Shown here in pieces: positions 1-5,862 of a stretch of DNA of 7,380 nucleotides. Position 1 is the first letter of the stretch. Every line of letters begins with the position of its first letter. Both the position numbers and the translations under genes were made by a program. This stretch comes from Deltaproteobacteria bacterium (GTDB lineage: Bacteria > SAR324 > NAC60-12), in assembly GCA_003541985.1 (NCBI GenBank), contig DPLM01000139.1, positions 1 through 7,380 on the forward strand, written 5' to 3'. The notes under the pieces were generated by a model. That model had not been told where the DNA came from. It did not search any database and saw only the letters and a list, made by a program, of their open reading frames with translations.

Positions 1-111
1 CAAACAGCCCCTCTTATCGACTACTATAGCAATCAGGGCATCCTGCGAGGCATCAATGGGATGCTCGGTTTGGATGAAGTCTACTTTGCTATCCGAGGGG
101 CGATCTCCTGA
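1..111 (+). CDS. adk: Adenylate kinase, C-terminal end (partial)
   Basis: The plus strand is open from the window edge to a TGA at 109-111, giving 36 residues. They begin QTAPLIDYYSNQGIL and continue with a NG..GLDEVY segment. This matches the last helix-strand-helix of bacterial adenylate kinases, which typically reads QT.PLLD.Y...G.L..V(N/D)G...I.(D/E)V. Adenylate kinase is the cytoplasmic enzyme that interconverts ATP + AMP and 2 ADP. The catalytic P-loop and LID lie upstream, outside the window, so only the identity of the tail can be judged. It is the only plus-strand gene seen and converges on the lacI remnant. No stem-loop with a T-run follows its stop. It marks the border between a core housekeeping gene and the catabolic block. 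Confidence 0.82.
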   Translation, partial: QTAPLIDYYSNQGILRGINGMLGLDEVYFAIRGAIS

Positions 112-241
112 ATAAAAAATTCTCGTTTTGAAATGTACATTTTTGATTGCGAAGACATCTCGTTCAGTGTTTTACCCCAAGCAGAAAATCTTTTCGATTG
201 TTCTTTGCACACTAATTTTCTTGCTGATTTAGAAATTTTGG

Positions 242-1229
242 CTATTGAAGTATTTGTAATTTTTCAACAGGATCACCCTCTATTTTCCTCAGTAACAATT
301 TACACAACTGTTGACCAGCCACCTCAAAGGAAGAGTGATAGGCATTGATTCGAGGAGTGTTGAACTTTAAGTAATTAGTCCCTTCGAACGCGATCAAATC
401 TCGATCTTTTCCTAAAATAAGATTTGTTGAATTCATCTCGGTTAGAATCCCCAAGGTCGTTGATACCCCTGGAGAGGGGATCGCAGTTGGAGGATTGGGA
501 AGTTCTACAAGTTGCCGCAGAACTTTCCTCCCAGCCCCGAGAGACAAATCAGTACCGACCTGCATTTCCTCTTGGGCGCACAATCCACAACTCTATAATC
601 CTCTTAGAAAGCCACTTAGTCGATGTCCAGAATAATTCAATTCTTTTGAAGGATTGATCCGTGCAACTCTGTGGTGACCAAGCTTTGATAGTCTTTGAAC
701 GGAATCTTCTGTAATCCATTCATGTAGAACATCATAGAAAGCATGAAGTTCGGTTAGTTATGTGCGGCCAAAAGTTACAAACGGAAATTGATGTTGCTGG
801 AGGTATCGAACCCGTGAATCATCATTACGAGTTTGACCAATGATTATACCGTCAGCTAATTGGCCATCGACAATGCGCATGATTGGCTTGAGCAGATCCT
901 CTTCTGCAAGTCTTGGCTGAATCGTAAGTGTGTATGGGCTATCCTGAAGCGAACGGAGTATCCCATAACAATAAAACATGAAGCCTATTGCCGGAAAGGC
1001 ACTCTGTGGTTCTGGGGATAAAAATTAAAGCGATGGTGTAGCTGCGTCCAGTTTTAAGAATCAATCCTCCCTGGTTAGGAACATACCCCAATTTTTCTGC
1101 TGTTAATTTTACACGCTTAATGGTTCCATGACGAACCTCTGGTCAGTCTTTGAGTGCTCTGGAGATCGTTGTTACCGAAATCCCCAAAGCTTTGGCAACT
1201 TTCTTTAAATTCGTGCGGGATCGATTCAT
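242..1229 (-). pseudogene. LacI-family transcriptional regulator, inactivated (frameshift plus three internal stops)
   Basis: Reading from an ATG at 1229, the DNA-binding head is clear: LKKVAKALGISVTTISRALKD, then an in-frame TGA at 1145-1143 where the family usually has glycine, then PEVRHGTIKRV and a hinge segment ending AEKLGYVPN. The frame changes in a T5 run (minus strand, 1024-1020). Dropping one T joins TIALI to LSPEPQSAF. The periplasmic-binding-like effector domain then follows, with RIVDGQLADGIIIGQTR, VRYLQQHQFPFVTFGRT, a TAA at 760-758, a KLGHHRVARINP segment, a TAG at 595-593, and a C-terminal part with LPNPPTAI and LLLRKIEGDP up to TAG at 244-242. Repaired, it would be about 328 residues, normal for LacI regulators. 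Such proteins repress sugar operons and respond to the imported sugar, so it was probably the local repressor for the upstream alpha-galactoside genes (inference). It begins 60 bp after the M20 gene stop. Four separate lesions make sequencing error an unlikely explanation for all of them. Confidence 0.87.
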
Positions 1230-1245
1230 TCTATCTAAAATTGAC

Positions 1246-1258
1246 GAGCAAGTTGCTC
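1246..1258. promoter_or_regulatory. 13-bp palindrome, possible LacI-type operator remnant
   Basis: GAGCAA-G-TTGCTC is a perfect 6-bp inverted repeat around one base. It lies in the 60-bp gap between the M20 gene stop and the ATG of the dead lacI gene, 17 bp ahead of that ATG. LacI-family operators are short palindromes, and autoregulatory sites often sit just upstream of the regulator gene. However, this one has a single-base centre instead of the usual central CG. No T-run follows on either strand, so it is not a good terminator. The regulatory role is inference. Confidence 0.22.
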
Positions 1259-1289
1259 AGGATTTTCCTTACCCTAATAGTCTGTGTGG

Positions 1290-2429
1290 TTAGGACAGAC
1301 GCCGGATCAATTTTCTCAAGAATTGTTCCCCCTGCTCCATTTGATTAATGGAGATGAACTCATTAGGTTGATGAGCTTGATCAATCGACCCGGGGCCACA
1401 GATGACGGTCGGAAATCCAGCTTCCTGAAATTGTCCAGCCTCAGCTACATAAGCGACTCTTGATCGAACAGTATTTCCTGTCAAATCCTGAGCTAGTTTA
1501 AGCGCAGGGTTATCCAATATCTCTCTCATTGGTGGCACGTCAGCTAATGCAGTTGTTTGGATGTCAGCTCCCTTGTGGACTGAACGCATGGTTGGAAGAA
1601 GAATATCGTTACAATATTCCTGAAATTCGCTGTAGACATTTGCTGCGGGCCCATCAGGAATGGTTCGAACATCCCATAAAAATTCACATTTTCTAGAAAT
1701 AATGTTTAAAGCTGTTCCGCCGTGTACCACACCTGCGTGGACAGTAGTGTGGTGAGGAGAAAAACCATTGTTGATTGGCGTGGAATCCTTGAAATGCGAA
1801 TCCCGCTCGGAAAGCCAGTTGATCAACCTGGCTGCATTCATCACTGCGCTGACGCCTCGGTGTGTTTGACTGGAATGGGCTTCGTAACCAGTCACAACCG
1901 TTCGGAAAGCACTGAGACCCTTATGAGCGGTAACAGTGTCCATCATTGAGGGCTCTCCGACGATTACTGCCGCCGGCTGGGGTATTTGTTCTTTCATTTG
2001 CTTGATTAGACGCGGTGCACCCAAACACCCAATCTCTTCGTCATAGGACAGAGCTATGTGAATAGGTTTTCGCAAGAATTTCATTTCAGGAACTAGGGAG
2101 AGAGCAATTGCGCTGAAGCCTTTCATATCACAGGTGCCTCTACCGTAAAGCTTGTCCTCATTCTGAGTCAGTTCAAAAGGGTCTGTATCCCAAGGTTGGC
2201 CATCAATTGGAACTACGTCCGAATGCCCTGAAAGAACTACCCCGCCCTCTACCATAGGTCCAATAGTAGCGTAAAGATTTGCCTTAGTGCCCACATCATT
2301 AAGAATCCGAACTGCCTCAACTCCGTTTTCACGAAGCCAATCATCGACAAAGTCTATCAAGGGCAGGTTCGTATCTTTAGAAACTGTTGGGAATCCAACC
2401 AAAGTTTTGAGCATTTCAGTAGGCTTCAT
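1290..2429 (-). CDS. argE: M20-family metallo-deacylase, acetylornithine deacetylase (ArgE)-like
   Basis: This is a 379-residue zinc hydrolase of the ArgE/DapE/CPG2 (M20) family, the usual length for ArgE. It probably hydrolyses an N-acyl amino acid such as N-acetylornithine in the cytoplasm. All metal-site motifs are visible: GHSDVVP at 68-74 (His69 ligand, Asp71), GRGTCDMKG at 97-104 with bridging Asp101, DEEIG at 130-134 (Glu131 general base, Glu132 ligand), GEPS at 158-161 (Glu159) and QAHQPNEF at 351-358 (His353). The dimerisation lid occupies roughly residues 170-290. The ATG at 2429 lies inside the last codons of the amidohydrolase remnant (14-bp overlap) and has no clear Shine-Dalgarno, which suggests it was translationally coupled to that gene. 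Placement in an import/catabolic cluster, away from other arginine genes in view, makes deacylation of an imported conjugate as plausible as arginine biosynthesis. Family assignment is firm; the substrate is not known. Confidence 0.88.
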   Translation of the reverse strand: MKPTEMLKTLVGFPTVSKDTNLPLIDFVDDWLRENGVEAVRILNDVGTKANLYATIGPMVEGGVVLSGHSDVVPIDGQPWDTDPFELTQNEDKLYGRGTCDMKGFSAIALSLVPEMKFLRKPIHIALSYDEEIGCLGAPRLIKQMKEQIPQPAAVIVGEPSMMDTVTAHKGLSAFRTVVTGYEAHSSQTHRGVSAVMNAARLINWLSERDSHFKDSTPINNGFSPHHTTVHAGVVHGGTALNIISRKCEFLWDVRTIPDGPAANVYSEFQEYCNDILLPTMRSVHKGADIQTTALADVPPMREILDNPALKLAQDLTGNTVRSRVAYVAEAGQFQEAGFPTVICGPGSIDQAHQPNEFISINQMEQGEQFLRKLIRRLS

Positions 2430-2746
2430 AATTGTTTTTATGTGTGATTAAATTTCGTATTACGATTTTTCCGTTTTTGACAACTAACCAATGGTTTTGC
2501 CGATCACTCACAAGCAAATTATTGTCTAATGAGTTGCCATCTACGATCAGAAAATCAGCATAGCGGTTTTTTTGGATACGACCTCTATCATCAAGTGTGA
2601 GAAGGTCTGCTGCATTCGAAGTTGAGAATTTCAAAGCATCTAGGTTTCTAATGCTAATATCAGTTCAATTAATATAGTGGTGTCAGGCTTGGGCTCATGA
2701 GAATTGGCATCAACAAGGGTACAGTTTCTAGAGTCATCATGTTCAT
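2416..2746 (-). pseudogene. Amidohydrolase (imidazolonepropionase/prolidase-like) remnant with large internal deletion
   Basis: Two ends of one amidohydrolase are joined with the middle gone. The 5' part, reading CTLVDANSHEPKPDTTILIE down to about 2664, is the typical N-terminal beta-sandwich tip of metal-dependent amidohydrolases. It is out of frame by one base with the ATGs at 2746, 2740 and 2737. From about 2663 to the TGA at 2416-2418 the other frame gives NLDALKFSTSNAADLL, then DDRGRIQ, YADFLIVDGN and WLVVKNGKIV, the typical C-terminal end of the family. Family members are about 400-450 residues; only about 100 codons remain. The TIM barrel with its metal-binding HxH, Lys and Asp is missing, so no activity is possible. 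A strong Shine-Dalgarno still precedes the start. It lies 63 bp after the halogenase and its end overlaps the M20 gene, so it was a regular operon member. A short translated C-terminal peptide cannot be excluded. Confidence 0.8.
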
Positions 2747-2750
2747 AATT

Positions 2751-2756
2751 CTTCCT
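2751..2756 (-). promoter_or_regulatory. Shine-Dalgarno site of the amidohydrolase remnant
   Basis: On the minus strand AGGAAG lies four bases before the ATG at 2746-2744 and further ahead of two more in-frame ATGs. It is one of the best ribosome-binding sites in the window although the gene it serves is dead. This supports a recent loss of function. Confidence 0.5.
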
Positions 2757-2809
2757 GTGAAGTTTTAGATTCTTTGAATTTTTACCCTAAATTACTGACA
2801 TAAAGTTAA

Positions 2810-4354
2810 TTAAGCAATTACCCTCGAAAGATATTCTCGGTGTCCCAAGCTTCCTTGTGTCATTTCCAGATATTTGTTATGCAGTTGCTTCAATTCTTCC
2901 TGTGCCTGGCGCTTAAGATTCCTGTTTGACATTTCCTGACGTGCGACCCCCTGGGAAAGCAGGCCCAGTCCATCCAATACCGGGAAGTACAACTGGGTTT
3001 CTACATGAGGAAGCCCTGAAAGGAATTGATTAAAATCCTGGCGTGTTGGCAGGCTTTTTCTCCACTTTTCCAAAAGTTCTTTGGAATCATTCCCTAGGCA
3101 TTCCTCTCCAACAAATTCCCAAAATGGGGTGTCGCGTCTTTCAGAACGATAGTGAATGTTCAAAAAGGTTTTGAAATCATCAAACTGATGAGCAATACGC
3201 TGATTGAAATCTTCTCTGCCACTATAATCGCCGTTCAGAGCAGCTGATAAGTATTCTTTGGCAAAAAGGATTAGCTGTACGAGAGTACTATGAATTGATG
3301 TGGCTTCGAGAGGTTCGAGAAAGCCTGCAGAAAGCCCAACTGCTACACAGTTGCTGCGCCAACTATCCTTTAGTCGACCGACCTGAAAGCGTAAATCCTG
3401 TCTTGGTTCAATAGAATGACCAAGTACAGATTCAATCTCTTCTTGGGCTTCCTCCGGATTACAATATTCATCAGAGTACACATATCCACAGCCCAAACGA
3501 TCTTGGGTCGGAATTTGCCACATCCAGCCGGATTTTTGAGCCCAGGCTAGTGTGTAAGATGGGATTTCTTTTGATCTGTCGTGAGCAAGAAAGAAGGGCA
3601 TTGCTCGGTTGACTGGCAATTCAGCCGAGTAATCCACCCATTCATTGCCAAGTGTTTTGTCAATCAGGATTCTTCGAAATCCAGAGCAATCAATAAAAAA
3701 GTCTCCTTCAATTATATCACCATCATCCATCTTAAGTGATAGAACATGTCCAGTTTCTGAATCCCTTAGGGCATCCTCGACGACTCCATCAACAATGCGA
3801 ATTCCTTTGGACTTTTTGAGGAGATATTGGCCAACTAAGGCATTGTCGATATGGTATGCGTGCAGAAAAGGATGGTTCGGAACAAGCTGGTTTTTCTTTG
3901 CTTTTATTGGTGCCAGTCCGTTGGAGAGCAGAATTTGGAAGAGGTGGGCTTCTGTAACAGAACGTCCTGCCGCAACGCAATAGCTATTAAGGTATTCAAA
4001 GCCATCTTCACCGGCTGGGGGAATGAGAAAGTGAGGATCGTCGATTGGACCATCGTAGTAGTGGCCCAGCTTTCGCCAGTCTTTGTGGCGTATTCCATAT
4101 TTGATAGTGCCTCTTGTCTCCCTCAGAAACTCAGCCTCTTCGAGACCAAACGAATCAAGAAAGGTCTTAAATATAGCCGTAGTTCCCTCACCTACCCCAA
4201 TAACTGGAATCTTGGAGGATTCAATGACAGTTACCTCGGCAGATAGTTGGTGCTGTCTACAAAAGTCCTGCAACAGAAACGCGCTGAGCCACCCTGCAGT
4301 ACCGCCACCCAAAACAATGATCTTTTTCTCAGAACTTGAAGAATTATCACTCAT
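2810..4354 (-). CDS. Flavin-dependent halogenase (tryptophan halogenase family)
   Basis: The protein has 514 residues, close to PrnA/RebH-type enzymes (about 530), and appears complete. Residues 12-22 form the Rossmann FAD motif (LGGGTAGW), with IESSKIPVIGVGEGT following. Lys85 in RGTIKYG aligns with catalytic Lys79 of PrnA. GWMWQIP at 276-282 is the halogenase WxWxIP signature. FLEPLEATS at 345-353 places Glu350 at PrnA Glu346. The family uses FADH2, O2 and halide to make hypohalous acid that travels to the lysine and halogenates an electron-rich aromatic ring. By eye the PrnA residues that sandwich tryptophan (His101, Phe103, Trp455) correspond to Asp101, Pro103 and Val451, so free tryptophan may not be the substrate. 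No flavin reductase is in view. It lies 93 bp after melA and 63 bp before the amidohydrolase remnant. No Shine-Dalgarno is evident before the ATG. The family is certain; substrate and halide preference are unknown. Confidence 0.93.
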   Translation of the reverse strand: MSDNSSSSEKKIIVLGGGTAGWLSAFLLQDFCRQHQLSAEVTVIESSKIPVIGVGEGTTAIFKTFLDSFGLEEAEFLRETRGTIKYGIRHKDWRKLGHYYDGPIDDPHFLIPPAGEDGFEYLNSYCVAAGRSVTEAHLFQILLSNGLAPIKAKKNQLVPNHPFLHAYHIDNALVGQYLLKKSKGIRIVDGVVEDALRDSETGHVLSLKMDDGDIIEGDFFIDCSGFRRILIDKTLGNEWVDYSAELPVNRAMPFFLAHDRSKEIPSYTLAWAQKSGWMWQIPTQDRLGCGYVYSDEYCNPEEAQEEIESVLGHSIEPRQDLRFQVGRLKDSWRSNCVAVGLSAGFLEPLEATSIHSTLVQLILFAKEYLSAALNGDYSGREDFNQRIAHQFDDFKTFLNIHYRSERRDTPFWEFVGEECLGNDSKELLEKWRKSLPTRQDFNQFLSGLPHVETQLYFPVLDGLGLLSQGVARQEMSNRNLKRQAQEELKQLHNKYLEMTQGSLGHREYLSRVIA

Positions 4355-4400
4355 AAAAGCACTTTGGGTACGTCATGATCTAAATTTTTCGAATGATCCG

Positions 4401-4418
4401 AGCCTGGTTGCAGAGGCT
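4401..4418. other. Small hairpin in the melA-halogenase gap
   Basis: AGCCT (4401-4405) and AGGCT (4414-4418) form a 5-bp stem with an 8-base loop, in the 93-bp gap between the melA stop and the halogenase start. No U-run follows on the minus-strand transcript, so it is not a standard intrinsic terminator. It could be an mRNA processing or stabilising hairpin, or chance. Confidence 0.18.
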
Positions 4419-4447
4419 ATCAGCATTATTAAAATCATGAGGTTTGC

Positions 4448-5821
4448 TTAGTGTAACGTTGGAATCATGTCGCCATGGGCTGCCAACATATCATCCATTA
4501 GCTTCCAAATATCATCGATGGATAGTTCTGCTGCGGTATGAGGGTCCATCATCGCTGCATGGTAGACACTCTCTTTCTTGCCAGTAACAATTGCCTCTAC
4601 AGTCAGTTCTTGTACATTGATGTTCGTCTGCATCATTGCGGCTAATTGAGGTGGAAGCTTACCAATCTTAGTTGGTGAAATACCAGAGCGATCAATCAAA
4701 CAGGGTACCTCAACACAAGCCTCTGCCGGAAGGTTGTCAATCAAACCGTTGTTGGGGACATTTCCATTAATCACAACGGCATCCCCGGTTACCGCAGCAC
4801 GGATGATTTCTCCGGCGTATTCATTGGATCGATAGGTTTCGAGCTTGCTCTCTTTCTGCAGTGTGTTTGCGTAATCGCCCCAACGTTTCAAAGAGTACTC
4901 ACATCTGTCAACATATTCGTCCAATGGAACCTGGTATTGCTCAAGTAGATCTGGCCGATCTCGTTTAATGAACCAGGGGACATACTCAGCAAAGTGTTCA
5001 CTTGACTCAGTGACAAAGTATCCCATTCGATTCAGCATTTCATACCTAACCCGTTCAGTCAGGTGGGACATTCGATGACCTTCTGGCCGAGGTTTTCTCG
5101 CTCTGCTGGAGAACTGATCTTCCCCAGCTGCAATCTTCCGAGCGAGTTGGCGTAACCTAGGGTAAAGATCTTCTGTAGTCCCATCTTCCAGGCGCTTACC
5201 AAACTTTAGATAAAAAGCCATGTGATTGATACCTGCGCATTGGAAAACAATGTCTTCCACTTTCTCACCGAGGTCGTCAGCAAGCATTTCAGCAGTACCT
5301 TGAACAGAGTGGCACAAGCCCACTGTATTCACTTCTGGAACGAGTCTGGCGATAGCCATCATGTTCATGCACATCGGGTTGACGTACTGCAACCAGATCG
5401 AATCTGGGCAGATTTCCATAATGTCACGTCCAATATCTATGAGTACAGGAATGGTTCTGAGTCCACGCATGATTCCACCCACGCCCAGGGTGTCAGCAAT
5501 CGTCTGACGCAGACCATATTTTTTGGGAATCTCAAAATCAATCTTTGTCGCGGGATCATAGCCACCCACTTGGATTGACGTCTGAACAAAGTGGGATCCT
5601 TGAAGGGCTTCTCTTCGATCGGTGTGCTTTGTGATCTTGGGGTTGGCTCCAATTTGTCTTGCTACAGCGCGGACAATTAGGTCCGAGACACGCAATCTTT
5701 CACTGTCAATATCCATCAACGCCAGTTCCATATTTTTGAATTCGGGCATCAATAATAAATCAGTGACAATTTTCTTTGTGAACTCGGTGCTTCCGGCACC
5801 AATCAAACATAGTTTCACCAT
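4448..5821 (-). CDS. melA: Alpha-galactosidase, glycoside hydrolase family 4 (MelA-type)
   Basis: GH4 enzymes cleave glycosides by an NAD+- and Mn2+-dependent oxidation-elimination mechanism in the cytoplasm. This 457-residue protein (usual length about 450) begins MVKLCLIGAGST, the NAD-binding GxGS motif, with MDID at 36-39 closing the Rossmann strand. YVNPM at 146-150, GLCHSVQGT at 168-176 (Cys170 as metal ligand; CHSV is the alpha-galactosidase subtype signature) and GINH at 197-200 (His200 as metal ligand) complete the active site. YFVTESSEHFAEY, GLIDNLP and YHAAMMDPHTA closely follow Escherichia coli MelA. The start at 5821 is chosen because AGGA lies six bases upstream and the Rossmann strand then begins at residue 2, as in the family. 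An in-frame ATG at 5857 would add 12 residues. The gene follows the ABC ATPase almost directly, suggesting the importer brings in its substrate, such as melibiose or raffinose-type sugars. Related alpha-galacturonidases are the main alternative. Confidence 0.93.
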   Translation of the reverse strand: MVKLCLIGAGSTEFTKKIVTDLLLMPEFKNMELALMDIDSERLRVSDLIVRAVARQIGANPKITKHTDRREALQGSHFVQTSIQVGGYDPATKIDFEIPKKYGLRQTIADTLGVGGIMRGLRTIPVLIDIGRDIMEICPDSIWLQYVNPMCMNMMAIARLVPEVNTVGLCHSVQGTAEMLADDLGEKVEDIVFQCAGINHMAFYLKFGKRLEDGTTEDLYPRLRQLARKIAAGEDQFSSRARKPRPEGHRMSHLTERVRYEMLNRMGYFVTESSEHFAEYVPWFIKRDRPDLLEQYQVPLDEYVDRCEYSLKRWGDYANTLQKESKLETYRSNEYAGEIIRAAVTGDAVVINGNVPNNGLIDNLPAEACVEVPCLIDRSGISPTKIGKLPPQLAAMMQTNINVQELTVEAIVTGKKESVYHAAMMDPHTAAELSIDDIWKLMDDMLAAHGDMIPTLH

Positions 5822-5827
5822 TTCAAA

Positions 5828-5831
5828 TCCT
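5828..5831 (-). promoter_or_regulatory. Shine-Dalgarno deciding the melA start
   Basis: On the minus strand AGGA stands six bases before the ATG at 5821-5819. The earlier in-frame ATG at 5857 has only a weak GAG far upstream and begins five bases after the stop of the ABC gene. The internal start is therefore preferred. Confidence 0.45.
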
Positions 5832-5862
5832 GTTAGTGATGAGGTTTTGGATTGCATCTGTA

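Noticed and set aside
112..241. Bidirectional terminator between adk and lacI
   Set aside because: Only tiny inverted repeats such as GAAAATCTTTTC are present; no GC-rich stem with a T-run on either strand.
133..348. Plus-strand open frame after adk
   Set aside because: No family features, no good ribosome-binding site, and it runs antisense into the LacI C-terminus.
242..583. Separate small protein of 113 residues on the minus strand
   Set aside because: It is the C-terminal effector-domain part of the broken LacI regulator, in the same frame as the segments upstream of it.
758..979. Separate 73-residue protein on the minus strand
   Set aside because: It matches the middle of LacI-family effector domains and is bounded by the frameshift and the TAA of the same pseudogene.
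1143..1145. TGA in the lacI head as selenocysteine or recoded glycine (alternative code)
   Set aside because: TGA is used as the normal stop of adk here, and the same gene also has TAA and TAG stops and a frameshift, so ordinary gene decay explains it.
3851..4246. Plus-strand open frame of 131 residues
   Set aside because: It lies wholly antisense to the halogenase FAD-domain coding region; composition is that of a reverse-strand shadow.
5222..5578. Plus-strand open frame of 118 residues
   Set aside because: Antisense shadow of the conserved NAD/metal-site region of melA, without recognisable motifs.
5819..5857. melA starting at the ATG at 5857
   Set aside because: The extra 12 residues are not found in the family and the internal ATG has a better-placed AGGA, although the longer form cannot be fully excluded.
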